The notes: a model not told the origin generated them from the letters alone. A DNA stretch of 64,000 bases from Amoeboaphelidium protococcarum (GCA_023515745.1 JALECJ010000254.1:1550001-1614000), one strand, 5' to 3'. Counted from the stretch's first letter, positions 25,588 to 38,545 are shown. Translations and numbers: made by a program.

Positions 25588-26081
25588 TTTGGAATTAGAT
25601 TAAATACTGATGAGGACTAGAATGGCTGATAGGTAAAAAGACCTTTAATCAGACCCGTGACTATTTGGATGCAAAAATTCAAATCGGAATAGGGGTTCTG
25701 ATTGGATAATCACCACTAGAGATGAAGAAACCAACCATTATAACTGAATTAATTTATATTTTTTTGTATTGTCGCAGCCAAGTGAGAACTTTGAATATGC
25801 TGAAAATTGCGTTCAATTAGAATCCAAGTAGGTTATACTCCGTATTCTCTAAAATTGCGTTTCAAACGTCTTGAATAGTCCAACGCGCATCGTTTCAGAC
25901 TTTTTTACAGTTTCGGCCAATCACAGTCAGCCACTTCCTTTTCCGCTTTGAATTTCTTCTTCTCTCTTCCTCTTTCATTCTACTAAATACTGTACTGAGA
26001 GACTCTCCATCTGTTGAAGCTTGTTACATTCAGTTAGAAGTTACTACAATTAAAGACTAAAAGTTTAAACTTTGTAATTTT
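25588..26081. promoter_or_regulatory. divergent promoter region (nucleoside transporter / DCAF6-like)
   Basis: 494-bp spacer between two divergent ATGs. It contains CGTTTCA at 25891-25897 and GGCCAATCA at about 25916-25924, which resembles a CCAAT box. Promoter function is inferred from layout. Confidence 0.35.
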
Positions 26082-29000
26082 ATGGCAGACGTTAATACAG
26101 AGCATTTGGTGAAACGATTCGCGTTTACTGAAGAGTTGAAAGGTCACACTGCGGCAGTGAACTCCATTGCCTGGGATGACAGTGGTCGGTACATTGTCAG
26201 TGGTAGTGATGATTGTCACTTGAACATTTATGACACCTAGTTGATGGATGACTCTGGTGCTGTGGTAGTTAATGGCATCAAACCGAAACATCTTGTCCAT
26301 AGACTCAAAACTAAGCATTAGGGGAATATATTTAGTGCAAAGTTTATGAACGGTATAAGTGCCGTGATTGCTGGTGGTGCTGACTTTCGAGTATCTTATA
26401 CTGACATTAACGCGTACTATAAAAACAAACAGGCTGCTTCTAGTACTTTTAATTGCCACGCTGGTTTTGTGCATGAGGTCGTGGCAGATCCACTGAATAC
26501 CGTCTGTAATTTCTTCTCCTGCAGTGAGGATGGTACAGTCAACTAGTATGACCTTCGTATTCGTACCAGTTGCAGTTGCTAAAGTCGTCTGAGCAAGAGG
26601 GCGGACCTTCACTGTAATAGACACACTCTGATTGATATAAATGTTGCACCAGAGTATAATAAATGCAGTTGCTGCGATTAGTTCTCACTCCGTCCATCCA
26701 AGTCTGCCTCTGCGATCGACGGTTTTGGTAAAAGTCCTTTTGCTCTAGGTGCTTGTCCTCTAATTACTAAACTGGCCGTCACCTCCATGGACATTCTCTC
26801 TACTGATCCCAATTATATTGCGCTTGGTTGTAACGACTCCTTTGTGCGCGTATTCGATCGTAGAAAGCTCACTGGTCCGATTTATCATAGTCCGACTGAT
26901 GATCCCAAATTTCGACCGACTTTTGAATAGCGTGAATCTCATACTAGTGATAATTAGTATCTGTATCCACCCAGCCTGGACTGTTACAAAGGTCTTTGTT
27001 ATGCATTCTCTCCTAGTCACATGAGATTTTAGCAGAGTGTCATTGCTGATCAGTACGGTTTATTGAAAGATGCTGAGGATCGCGTGATGTTATCTCCTAC
27101 TGATTTGCAGAGGCAACACTCAGAGTATATGAAGGCGAAGAAGGAGGGTAAGCTTCCTCAAAGTTTGTATTAGCAGAATATTGCTAATGGTGTGCAGATG
27201 AATGCTACTACTGTTGCCAGTGTGCGGTGGGATGTTGATGGGAAACTTGCTGTCAATTATTTTGATGAATTTATTTACGTGATCGATGTAATGTCTAGCA
27301 TTCTTGGTGCGAACGTAAAGTATCCTCGTCAAGATGGACCATGGGCTACCATCAGGGAGTATGACGAGATGGATGACCCTATCGAGACTCCGCCAGCTCA
27401 TATATTTCACTCACTACCGGCCAAAAAGAAAGAGTAGATAATGCTGAATTTATAGAGATGTAAGGCTGCTATTGACGTGGATTCTCAGCATAGGAAGAAT
27501 TTTGCAGAGACCAAAAGCACCATGTACCTGCCCTTGTTTTCTAAGGAGTTTGTAGAGTAGTATGATCGTGATATTCTTCATATATGTGGATCTCATGCCA
27601 ATGCTCAAGCTATGATATAGCATGTAAGTTTTATTCCGAATTATATTGCCGAGGGCATGCCTATTGGCTCGAGTATGCTCTGCTCTGGGTCTGATGATGG
27701 CTTCGTTTACTGTTGGATTGTCTTTCCTATGCCTTGAGATCGGTTTGTAGCTGATGTTCCATTCTATTGTTGGAAGGGTGATCGAAATATTGTCAATATG
27801 GTGGCTTTTAATCCGAAATCTCCGGTTATGATTGTATCTGGTCTGGATACTTCTATCAAAGTATTTGAGCCGGTGGATGGAATTGCACCAGAAGTGGAAA
27901 AGATAAAGTTGAATTTTAGAAAATTGGAAGAGTTTTAAAGTGGTTATACCAAGGCATTGAGTTATGAATAGTCAAAGAAGGTGATGTCTTATAGTGCATT
28001 GGATGATGAATTTACCGAGGCTATAAAGAAGCTTGTGAATCGCACGGTATATTCTTAGTTTTCTGATATTGGGCTTGGCCCTGCAGTTGCAGGCTAACAA
28101 TAATAGTAGGAGTTTATGTAAACTTATATGCGTTTAATGCAAAATGGAGGTATCGATATGTTCGGTGGGTCCGGATTGGATATGTTTAACTTTGTTAATA
28201 ATAACGGGGGCGATGAGGAAGAAGATGACTATTTCGACCCGTATAGATTACCACCCGGTTATGAGCAGCATTAGCCTGCCATTGACGAACTTCGTGAGTA
28301 TTTAGCTCTGCCAGTGGGATCTTAACCTACACCGTTTGAATAATGGCGTTAAACGCGTTAAGCTTAGTAGTAATCTTCTGCCTCCTCGTAGTCACCGTAA
28401 GCTTAAAGTCGGACATCGCGTACGTAGTAAAGTTCATTTTAGTCAAGTCAACAATCGTCTTCACAGGCAAAGTCTAAGCCGATTAAAGTGGAGTTAGTAT
28501 CATTAGATTTACCTTAGTATAAGTATGGATTTCAAGCTGTCCCTACTTATATTAAAGGATAATTAGGAAGCGGCTATCTTGAGTTGACTCGCTTATATTC
28601 CAAGACTAGTGATGGTCAAAATATGGTCAGCGTTGTCGGGGAGAGTAAAGATAAAGCTCTTCATGCTGATATTAAACAAGATAAAGGTGGCAACAGTTCT
28701 CTAGATCCATGTAGACTGAAAGATTCTAAACAATTTAATCTTGATAGCACTGGAATTCGCACACCATGGATCAATTTGTAGATGTTTAAAGACTTAAAGA
28801 TTACTAAAGCTGAAACTAACGCTTCATAGGCCAGTACCTCTCGCCCTTCTGAATCTAATTAGAATACTGTTCGTGGATCTCGGTTAGAGTCATAATATAA
28901 GCAACCGACTTCATCCTCGTCGTCGTACTAGAAGCAGAGAAAAGCAAAAAAGTAGTAAAAGGCTAAACAATCCACCGTGTCATAGTAATCATCATTTGTG

Positions 29001-29264
29001 CCAACTTTGTAATCATCATCTCAGCCTGAGTGGTCCGTCCTTTACAAGAGACCTCCTGCCGAGCAATCTGGCTCAAACACGGCAAAGAAATCCTCTCTCT
29101 AGTCTTAGTCTCAGCTAAAGCCAAAGTAAAATAGTAGTAACAGTAATTTGCAAAATAACGCGCAATCTAGTAATAGGAAGTAAAGTTGATACAGTGCTCG
29201 CATAACATCACATCACGCGACTCTTAAGATTAGTGACTTGCAGTCGTTGATTGTATTAGTTTGA
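26082..29264 (+). CDS. DCAF6-like WD40 repeat protein (CUL4-DDB1 associated factor)
   Basis: WD40 repeats fill both ends: LKGHTAAVNSIAWDDSGRYI then SGSDDCHLNIYD; GNIFSAKFMNG; FFSCSEDGTVNQYDLRIRTSC; YIALGCNDSFVRVFDRRKL. The C-terminal repeats start at CSGSDDGFVYCW. The order and wording match animal DCAF6/NRIP, including the long non-WD insertion between repeat groups. The last ~350 residues are Gln/Ser-rich, with many TAG/TAA codons. Animal DCAF6 is a substrate receptor for CRL4 ubiquitin ligases. One in-frame TGA occurs at 27735-27737. A 39-nt GT-AG segment, 27712-27750, would remove it in frame, so I take it as a tiny intron. The remaining frame is open from 26082 to the TGA at 29262-29264. 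Confidence 0.8.
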
Positions 29265-29481
29265 GTCTGCAATATATTTACTTTAATTTATCTATCATTA
29301 AACTATTATTTTCTCAGCTTTATTATACGAGTCAAATTGTAAAGTCATCCTGATCTCAGATGAGTTAAATCTTTCACTTTATCATCACAGAGTGATTCAA
29401 CAGTTCTCCTTACAGAAACACACTAGCGTTTACTTCGAATATTGCTCTTAATTATTTAGCTTGCCGTAATTAAAGATTATA

Positions 29482-32001
29482 ATGTCTAAGAATACCAAGT
29501 TCTGGATTGATTAATTACCCAAGTTTTATATTGGAGTTTATCTGAGACCCTGGGCGTCAAAAGCTCTGCCTTGGATTAATTTAGAGTCGAAATCGCTGGC
29601 CAAGCTGGTTGAAAAGGAGGCTCTGACTGAATTTGTACCGCAGCGATTATCCAGTGATGTCCATGTAATATCAAGAGTCAAAGATCGTGGAGTATTGCTG
29701 CAGCTAAAGTCAGCGTTGAGTGCATAGTCGGCGCAATCCGGCGTATTATAACCAGATTCTGTATTTGAAGCCATCCGGTAGTAGTTGAAATCTGTACAGT
29801 TTGCCACACGGCATCCGTTCTAATGGCTGCGTGGAAGATCACCGCGATGTTTCCAGGTGCTTGGTGAGCCGTTTATGGAAGATCTTACCACACGTGTGCC
29901 CACTAATCGACTGAGAGTTCAATTTCTGAATAGCCAAGAATCGCCCAGCATGGAGGCCTTGTATGAAGCATTCCGCTAATATGGAAAGATTGTTGAGTTG
30001 TAGCATCCTCTCACGTCCACGAATAAAGATCTACCCACGTATGCTCTTGTCAACTATAGGCGTATTAGGGACGCCGTGAGCGCCAAGATTTGTCTTCATC
30101 GATATCAGTTGGGTAATGCCTAATTGTTCATTGAGCATGAATAGTACATGCATACTAATAATATTCGCAAATGGGTTATGGATCATCCGAGAGTGACTTT
30201 GCCAGCTGCTGGAGCAATCTTAGTGGGTATATCATATGCTGTGTTCGATCCTATACGAAAATTCAGTATTTAGAGTATGGCTACCAAACGGTTTAATCTA
30301 TCCTAGCTATCCTCATGGTTCTCATATGATTATAAGAGTCTGATACCAGAGGGGATCCGGGACAGTTTTAACAAGTTTGGATAGGTTGGCCAGTCATCAA
30401 AACGTCATGGTAAAGAGTCATCTATGCTATCAGAAGATCCTTAGAGCGATTTCGCCGGTCGTCTAGAGGTCAAGTAGAAATTGTAAGCATGGCTCAAGGA
30501 ACCTCCATCTTCTGTGATGTTGGTGGTCGGTCCTCAGGGATACGGTAAATCGAAATTGGTACAGAGTGTACTCGCACATAAGAAAGTGGGCATTAGTATA
30601 AACTGCGATGAGACAATGTCCAGATCAGAATCCGATTTACCACCTAGACTGGCGCGTCAAGTTGGATATTATCCCATTTTCTCTTCATTTGTATGGTTGT
30701 AGAACTTGCTGGACTCTCTGGTTGCCACCTCCACTGGATCTAAGCTAGGTGTATCGACATCGACGGATACTGAAATCAGGCGCATCTTGGACTTGACTGC
30801 GGTGGCGCTATCAGAGATTGTGGCCAAGCAGTAGTAGAAGTAGAAGAATATTCAGTAATCCTAGCAGACTATCGACTATCCGGTAATTACGATCAATCTG
30901 AGTGATGATCCGAATCCACCGCCTGAGAGTGCCAGCAATGCTAATCAGCGATTTATAGACCAGATTCTGTAATGGGCATCTGCTTTAGCCCAGGGCAGAG
31001 TTGCTCATGTGATTATCATTTGTAAGAGTGCTTCCACTCTGGGACATGTACGTGGCAGGATTAATAAGTGGTTCTGTGATGCACAGAGTCAGAGGATAGT
31101 GGAGATGTTGGCATTCAAAGATGCATCTAAAGAGGATGCTGAACGATTTCTGACCGAGAGATTTGCACAAGGAGCTACTGAGAATAGTGAGGTGGATGAT
31201 TAGTTTATACGGCGTGTAATTAATACTCTTGGCGGCAGATTGTCTGATATTGAAGCATTATTAGAGAAGGTGAGGGCGGGAACTGATCCTGTGGAATCTC
31301 TTCAAGATCTGGTGTCCAAGGCTGTGATTGAAGTCAGGCGTGAAGGATTAGAAGAGGCTATAGATGCTGTGGCCCAGACCACTTCAGTTGTATCGTCTCC
31401 ATCTGCTCAATCAAAGAAGTGGACCAGCGCACAATTCTGGTTTGTATTAAAGACTTTGGCTTTGAAGATTGGTGATTTGGATCATTCAAAGAGATAGAAC
31501 GATAATCATGATAATGATAATAATGATGGACTGCGAAAGTTTGAAGATTGCAAGGTATCATTCGATTCCATCAAGTACTCTGCCATTATGGATGGTAAAG
31601 ATTAAGCACTCCTTTCGATGGAGAATGCAGAGTTTATCACCATTGAATATGACAGAGATGGACACCCGCTGTTAATTCGCCCTTCCAAACCGCTGTTTAG
31701 AACTGCATTCTGGAAAACGTATTAGAATACCAGAACACGGGCCACCATGGACATGAAGTATTACAAAGAGTTGATCCAGAAAGAGGAGAAGAAGGTGAAA
31801 GATTTGGAGAAGGAAATGTCTGAACTGAGTGGTTATTTGGATAAGGCTGACTCTATACCTCTAGATCGACACTTCTCGGCAGGTGAGAGTGTGAAGGCAA
31901 GATTTGCATTTCTCAGTCGTCAGCTGTAATCTTCACAGCAGAACATTGCTAAATACACCGATGCAATATCCGAGTGCAAGAGAGTAATAGTTGAATAGTG
32001 A
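29482..32001 (+). CDS. YME2: mitochondrial escape protein YME2 (RNA12 family)
   Basis: 839 residues, no intron. Around residues 145-230 an RRM-like fold is visible (RVQFLNSQESPSMEALYEAF, YALVNYRRIRDAV). A hydrophobic segment near 238-256 (PAAGAILVGISYAVF) is the predicted inner-membrane anchor. An AAA/ABC-like NTPase domain follows, with Walker A VVGPQGYGKSKLVQS near residue 350, and a C-terminal coiled coil (QKEEKKVKDLEKEMSEL). This RRM-TM-NTPase-coil order is that of YME2, which in yeast sits in the mitochondrial inner membrane and affects nucleoid structure and mtDNA escape. No classical presequence is evident at the N-terminus chosen (MSKNTKFWIDQ). Stop TGA 31999-32001. Confidence 0.85.
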
Positions 32002-32539
32002 AAGTACGAGTTTTGATTATCAAAGTCGTTAGAAAGTTTAATATGAAAATCGATCTTATAACAAGATGGTCGCGATTCTCCACTCTTCTCTCTCTCTCAA
32101 TGAATTGCATACAGATTGGCTTTGCGCTCTCAACTTATCCATTGTGAAAATGTTCCTATGAGCTTAGAGCCTCATTATATGCATAGATTAAATTAAATTT
32201 CGCGTATCTTTATCCTTCTCAATATTTATTACATTATCAGCGAAGGTTTAATACTGTGAATTTACATAGCTACTTCTTCCCAAAGTACTCAGTGTCAATC
32301 AGTCGGTGATGATATTAGTACTCAAATTGCAGCAGGCATATTGTCTTTTTATCGCGTTAATATAAACAATTATTGATGGATTTGTTTTACATGCTTCGAA
32401 ATGAATCTTACTACGGGATAAAAACACGGTCCTAGTCCTAATATAAAAGTCAATGGCCAAATGACTATACTGTAACCAGTCTTAGTCATCTTTGATGTTT
32501 ACGCGCTTCGGTTGAATGAATTTTATCATCTTTGCTCGT

Positions 32540-32559
32540 TCTCTCTCTCTCTCTCTCTC
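32540..32559 (+). repeat. (CT)n microsatellite
   Basis: About ten perfect CT units in the spacer upstream of ABCE1. Pyrimidine-rich promoter-proximal tract; function unknown. Confidence 0.9.
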
Positions 32560-32581
32560 CTTGTCGCCTTTTAACACGCTT

Positions 32582-32632
32582 ATTCATTCATTCATTCGTT
32601 CGTTCGTTCGTTCGTTCGTTCGTTCGTTCGTT
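32582..32632 (+). repeat. (ATTC)/(GTTC) tetranucleotide microsatellite
   Basis: Three to four ATTC units change into about nine GTTC units in one uninterrupted tract, implying a point mutation spread by slippage. The same CGTT/AACG unit recurs as shorter runs in other spacers of this window. Confidence 0.9.
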
Positions 32633-32810
32633 GGATATCAAAGAGACTTCCCTTTCGGCTTTCTCTCAATTGATCTCTCTTTCATTTCGGCCAATTCTTC
32701 TTCATTCCTTTTAGCAATCTGCGTGCGCGCAATCTATTTTAGAACTCTTTTACTCATCATTTGTTATACTAAGCTGTAAAAATAATAGTATCAAAAATAC
32801 TTTAGATATA

Positions 32811-34619
32811 ATGGGAGAAGATAAATTGACGCGTATTGCTATCGTGTCTAATGACAAGTGTAAGCCTAAGAAATGCAAGTAGGAGTGTAAGAAGAGCTGT
32901 CCCGTGGTGAAGATGGGTAAAATGTGCATTGAGGTATCACCCACCTCCAAGATTGCATTCATATCCGAGACTCTATGTATTGGTTGTGGTATCTGTGTGA
33001 AGCGATGTCCGTTTGAGGCTATTCAGATTATTAATTTGCCCACTAATTTGGAGAAGGAAACCACCATCAGATACTCTGCCAATTCATTTAAACTGCATAG
33101 ACTGCCCGTGCCCAGGGCTGGTCAAGTTCTCGGTCTGGTTGGTACTAATGGTATTGGCAAGAGTACGGCGTTAAAGATTCTCGCTGGCAAGTAGAAGCCC
33201 AATCTGGGCAGATATGATGATCCACCAGAGTGGTAGGAGGTGTTGAAGTACTTTCGTGGATCAGAGTTGTAGAATTATTTCACCAAGATCTTGGAGGATA
33301 ATTTGAAGGCCATTATCAAGCCCCAGTACGTTGATAGTATTCCTAAAGCTGTGAAGGGTAAGGTGCGAGATATTATTGAGAGCAAGAACGAGAAGGGTGA
33401 CATTGATTACATCTTGGACATGCTGGAGCTGAGAGATGTTATGGACAGAGAGGTGGCTCAGTTGTCTGGTGGTGAGTTGCAGAGATTTGCTATTGCCATC
33501 TGTTGTGTGTAGAAGGCTGATATCTACATGTTCGATGAACCCTCATCATACCTGGATGTTAAGCAGCGTCTGAATGCCGCCAAGGTTATCAGATCCCTCC
33601 TCACACCGGACACGTATGTCATTTGCGTGGAGCACGATTTGTCCGTTCTTGATTATCTGTCCGATTACGTGTGCTGTCTTTACGGTGTACCGTCCGTGTA
33701 TGGTGTGGTCACTCTGCCGTTTGGTGTGCGTGAGGGTATCAATATCTTCTTGGATGGTAAGGTGCCTACTGAGAATCTGAGATTCAGGGAAGAGAGTCTG
33801 GTGTTCAAGATTGCGGAGACTGCAGATGAATTTATTGATGATAAGGTGTCTGCCACGTACAATTATCCTAAAATGAGCAAGAAATTGGGTGATTTCAAGC
33901 TGGATATTGATGCAGGTCAGTTTACAGACTCTGAGATTGTGGTGCTACTTGGTCAGAACGGTACGGGAAAGACTACCTTTATCAGGATGCTTGCCGGTGC
34001 TCTGAAGCCGGACAACAATGCGGATGAGCTACCTCGTCTCAATGTCAGCTATAAGCCGCAGAAGATTTCGCCAAAGTTCCAGGGTACTGTCAGAATGTTG
34101 TTCATGTAAAAGATTCGTGGTGCCTGGCTTTAACCTCAGTTCTAGACTGATGTGGTTAAGCCTATGACTATAGAGCCGATTTTGGATCAGGATGTGTAGC
34201 TGTTGTCTGGTGGTGAACTGTAGCGTGTGGCTTTGGTGCTCTGTCTCGGTACGCCGGCTGAAATTTACCTGATTGATGAACCTTCTGCTTATCTTGATTC
34301 TGAGTAGCGTATTATAGCATCCAAGGTTATTAAGCGATTCATTTTGCACAACAAGAAGACTGCGTTCATTGTGGAGCACGATTTCATTATGGCGACGTAT
34401 CTGGCAGACCGAGTGATTGTCTATGATGGTACTCCCTCGGTGCACGCTCATGCTAACACTCCGCAGAGTTTGCTCACTGGAATGAACAAGTTCTTGAAGA
34501 GTCTGGAGATTACATTCAGACGTGATCCAACCAACTATAGACCTAGAATTAACAAGGACCAGTCGATTAAAGATAAAGAGTAGAAACAGTCTGGTAATTA
34601 CTTTTACATGGATGAATGA
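32811..34619 (+). CDS. ABCE1: ribosome recycling factor ABCE1 / RLI1
   Basis: 602 residues, intronless. The N-terminal iron-sulfur domain has cysteine clusters CKPKKCKQECKKSCP and [13 protein letters not shown] for two 4Fe-4S centres. Nucleotide-binding domain 1 has Walker [15 protein letters not shown] and signature [12 protein letters not shown]. Domain 2 has Walker [15 protein letters not shown] and signature [13 protein letters not shown], where the Gln is TAG. The second Walker B is [13 protein letters not shown]. Essential eukaryote/archaeal ATPase that splits terminated ribosomes together with eRF1. In an organism whose only stop appears to be TGA, its partner eRF1 should be altered in UAR recognition, but that gene is not in the window. 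TGA stop at 34617-34619. Confidence 0.97.
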
Positions 34620-34867
34620 GTTCATTGAGGTGTCTGCTGCAGTATGAACATTAACGTCATCTTTGATAATAACTAAGAGTAGTGATAAAAGTAGTAGGTA
34701 GTAATTATTATAAAAAAAGAGAAAGCTTGATTACCAAATTAACGATTTATTACACCAACAAAAATCCATTTTCATCTCTTCATACTCATATACCACCACC
34801 ACTTCATCGACTAATTTCAATCAACGCCAACCTGAATCGTCAACAATAATCATCCACAAAGGTATAA

Positions 34868-36817
34868 TCACTGAGACTTCTGGGATGCAAAGACATTAGA
34901 CAAGTAAGCCTCATAGTCATAAGCATCTTCAGCACCGTTCTGCGCCTTTGGCATCACAGTCTTCAAGTAATCAATTTACTCAGCTGGCACCTGACCTTGA
35001 CGCATCTGCTGCTCAGTAACAACGCCGTTATTACTCTTTGAAATGGACTGGAAAGACTGACGCAACTGCTCGACAGAGGTACGATCCTCAGTGATGCTGA
35101 CCATAAATTTGGAGAACTGCTCAAAGGTCAGGTAGTCTCCATTGTCGTTCAACTTCTTGAACAGATCAGTCAGTTCATTGTCGTCGTAAGCCTTACCCAA
35201 ACTAGCCAGACAAGCCTTGAACTCGTGGAATTGCAGAGTGTTGCTGTTGTTCTTGTCGAAAGCCTTGAAAGTGGTCTCAAACTCCTCCAACTGCTGAGGA
35301 GTGATGTTGGTCATATTACGAGCCACCACCTGATTCTCAATGAAGGCAATCTTCTTCTGACAAGCCTGCTGTACCAGCTGGAAATCAAACTCCAAATCTT
35401 CAACGCTGAACACAGTGTCCTCACGCTCACTCTCTTCAATACCAGCCTGGTCACACTGCTCATCTGCAACCTTGATCTGGTCAAAGCTCTAGTTCAACCC
35501 GGTCACCTTCTCGCTGATCTGCTTAACCTGCTCCAACTGCTGTTGCAAGTCACCATCCAAATTACCTAGACTCTGAGAGATCTGGTTCAATTCACGCTCA
35601 AATGCATTAGCCAGTTGAGCATAGTTGGAACGCAGATTGTACTTGATAGCAGCAATCTTCTCGTTGATAGCCTTACGTCTCACACCTTCACTAGTAAGTA
35701 GCTGATTCCAGCTGTTGTCAACATCAGTCAGAGTTAGGCCTTCAGGTGGGTTATAAGCAGTCAGGTTGTAAGTTCTCAACTTGGTCTAGATGTTAGACAG
35801 CAGAGTGTCCAGATCACGCTTCTCAGCAACCCACTGACGTTTCTGAGTGTTCTTGTACTCCTAAAACTGGTTGGACTACAGCTTGGCATCAGCATAAGTA
35901 TCATCAAAAGAGCTATTCTACCATGCAGAGGTAATATCAGCAATGGCCCTGATGAAAGCACCAGCACGACGCTCATAATCATTCTTCATATCCCAAGTAG
36001 CCTTCATGACATTGGCAAACTTTCCAACACGACGACCAGCCACCTCTAAAGAGTCCAACTTGGAGAAGGCGTGGAAATACTGAGCAACATAAGTCATCAC
36101 TGAACGCTCATCAGGCTTGGTAATGTCAACCAAGTCCTCAACATCGAGCAACTTAGGGATACCAAGGTGCTATTCAGCAATATCGAAAGCCAACTGCACA
36201 TTTTCCTTCTTGTTGGACTTACTCAGCTTATCGAAATCCAGCAGATCTGGGCGATGACGATGAATGAGAGCACACAAAGCCAAACCATCCTACCAACTGA
36301 AGGTGAAATCACGGACATTCACATTCTTGTAGCCTTGAGTCTTACGCTGGCACCAGAGCAGAAGACCTTCCTTGGCAGACAGACCCTCTTCACTAATCTC
36401 AGCAATGGTAAAACGCAGAATGATGGTCCAAACCATACCAAGCACCAGCTTCTCATTCTTATCCACCAAGTCTTCAGCACCAATATTGGTCAGATTGACA
36501 CCATGATTCTTGATAAAATCCAAAGCCTTATTCATGTTTTCACACTTTTACACACGCAACTTTGGCGCCTTGTAGTACTTGCCAATATCCTCACCACCAA
36601 TAATTTCCAGCAGGGCAATCAGCTTGGCACCGTCAGAGAATTCCTCAGCCATGTTCTCGATTGGGTTCATCTTTCTCTTTTACAGCTGAGAGTTGACCCA
36701 CTTGGTGAAAGTCTTGCGCTGCACAGTCTCCCACTGTTTGTCCATCAATCGACCACCAGCCTTCACTCCAGCAGGGGAAGCAGTTTCATTCTACGCTTAT
36801 AAATCAGCCTGAGACAT
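34868..36817 (-). CDS. alpha-actinin (fungal-type, short rod)
   Basis: 649 residues without introns, from MSQADLQAQNET to TGA 34868-34870. Two calponin-homology domains form the actin-binding head ([24 protein letters not shown]-like [10 protein letters not shown], then [20 protein letters not shown] and [17 protein letters not shown]). The rod is short, about two spectrin-like helical segments, rather than four. A calmodulin-like C-terminus has an EF-hand loop [15 protein letters not shown] and a second, degenerate loop [14 protein letters not shown]. The short rod and length (~650 versus ~890 in animals) match fungal alpha-actinins. It cross-links actin filaments. Confidence 0.93.
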
Positions 36818-37381
36818 TTTGAGTTACTTGTTATCAACTTGCTCAACAATGAATTTAGAATATGCAAAATTACAACTTTCTATAAGAAGGTAATTATTGT
36901 CAATGCCAAAACTAAAAGTATTTTTTCTAATAGACAGTCACTACTGTTAGTATTGACCTGTGAATAGAGAGAGTACTGTACTTGTAATTGGAAGTGACAA
37001 GAAACAAAGACACAAACAAAGAGAGAGAGCGAGAGCCAGAAAGTTTCATTTCGCTCGCTGCGTCAACAAACAAAGCCATATTTAACCGCCGCCCCTTTCA
37101 TTGCAGCGCCACTTTTTTGAAACGACGATTCTTCTCGCCTCGCCAGCTTGACAACGTCGATCTATTGCTGCTTTTCACTTTTCGCATCAGCCGCTGTTTC
37201 AACTACTATTGTAGCAGAAATCTTGCTCATTATATGCATAACAGTAGTAAAAGTACGAATACTAAATTTCAATTACAAATTGCTATATTCCCTGTTCAAA
37301 ATAAAACATTCATTCAACATATTGATTTCTCAGCTATCGTATGAATGCTATCGCGTACATTCAGATTGCAAAATTACGAAA
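36818..37381. other. intergenic, alpha-actinin promoter side
   Basis: Upstream of alpha-actinin and downstream of the first NmrA-like copy. It contains a GA-rich run (about 37018-37035, GAGAGAGAGCGAGAG). Homology to the second NmrA-like locus stops within about 10 bp of the gene's stop codon. No gene seen. Confidence 0.45.
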
Positions 37382-38545
37382 TCAGAACATCCTCTGCTGC
37401 TGGGCACTTCTAATGCCTTGAGATGATGATCCACCACCACCACCACCGCCCTACTTCATGTGGAATAGAGAACGGTGGTCCTTGATAAAGTGGTCCAGCT
37501 TCTCTGGCTCTTCCCCAATCTTCTTCTTGGTATCATCACTGACAAAGTTCAGCTTTCCCTTGTTCACCAAATCAAATTCATCCAACAGCTCACGTGTCAA
37601 AGTCTCTCTCAGACCCAACTGCTCTTGAAAGTAACGCTGAATATGCTGTGGATCAACCTTCTGATACTGCAACTGCAAGCCAACATTCTTATTCAGGACA
37701 TCAACTAGCTGACGAGGAGTTATGATGGTGGGTCCAGACAGGCGATACATTTCCACATTGCCGCCACTCTTCAGCTTACGGCTCTCTTCACCCTGCACAT
37801 CATTACAGATAAACTTGACCACATTGTGCATATTGATCATGGTGAACTTGGCATCTTCATTCAGCGGCCATTCCAATTTGCTGCGCTCCATCATCATCAG
37901 ACGGTGCAAGAACAGGGATTACTGCAGACACACCAGACGGACGATGCAGGCATCCTGGAAACCAAACTCGCGCAGACACTTTTCCATATTGCAGTAATTC
38001 TACGCAGTCTTGTTGTCTTGACCATCAATACCAGCTCGACTGATCAGCATGACGCGTTATACCTGAGACTAGTGGGCAGCTTTCAGAATTAACTTGGTCT
38101 AGTCCACCATCTTGCCAGTGGCCCAGTCAGGTATTACGATCAGAGTATCGACACCCTCCAAATGCTTTCTCAGCTATCCTTCATCTGGCTAGTCACCCAT
38201 TTCAATCACGCACGCACCTTTAGACCACAGCAGACCACTACGCTCCGGATGACGGACTGTGCACCATAACTCACTGATCTAGCCTCTGAACTTTTCATTG
38301 TCCAACAGCTCGCACACCACGCCACAGCCCACAGCAGTATCAGCATTCGCCACAAACACTCTTCTCATACTGCTCATTATACGATATACGATTGCTTGTA
38401 TATTCCAAATACTTTGATCAAGTAATAGCAATAGAAGAGAAAGAGAAACAATGAGGAGATGCAAAGTTATTCATATTGATGCCATCAATGATCTGATGAC
38501 AAACCGGTTTCAAATAGACATATCGGGATATCACTGATAATTGAT
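37372..38545 (-). repeat. inverted duplication, arm A (contains NmrA-like copy A)
   Basis: This segment matches 47065-48219 in opposite orientation. The coding part is nearly identical, and the ~170 bp upstream is recognisably similar but more diverged with small indels. The 3' boundary is sharp: both copies share GTTCTGATTTCGT around the stop and then differ completely. The upstream boundary is approximate. Confidence 0.85.
37382..38377 (-). CDS. NmrA-like NAD(P)-binding protein, copy A
   Basis: 331 residues, intronless (MSSMRRVFVANADTAVGCGV to TGA 37382-37384). The N-terminal strand-helix is Rossmann-like, although the usual GxxGxxG is replaced by ANADTAVGCG. VDTLIVVPDW and QRVMLISRAG are typical of NmrA/atypical SDR proteins; the usual YxxxK catalytic pair is not evident. 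Such proteins act as redox sensors, oxidoreductases or regulators; no specific role can be given. A Gly run and a Gln-rich tail close the protein. It has a near-identical inverted copy at 47217-48209. Three Gln codons differ between them as TAG (38069-38071), TAA (37919-37921) and TAG (37451-37453) here versus CAG, CAA and CAG there. Confidence 0.8.

Larger units (their letters stand above)
32002..32810. other. intergenic, ABCE1 upstream region
   Basis: Separates YME2 from ABCE1. The 3' part contains a dinucleotide and a tetranucleotide microsatellite close to the ABCE1 start, listed separately. The plus-strand open frames across these repeats (from 32516 and 32532) are low-complexity and are not taken as genes. 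Confidence 0.5.

Noticed and set aside
32516-32779. Plus-strand open frame over CT and CGTT repeats upstream of ABCE1
   Set aside because: Ser/Leu and Phe/Val/Arg repeats are direct translations of the microsatellites; no family resemblance.
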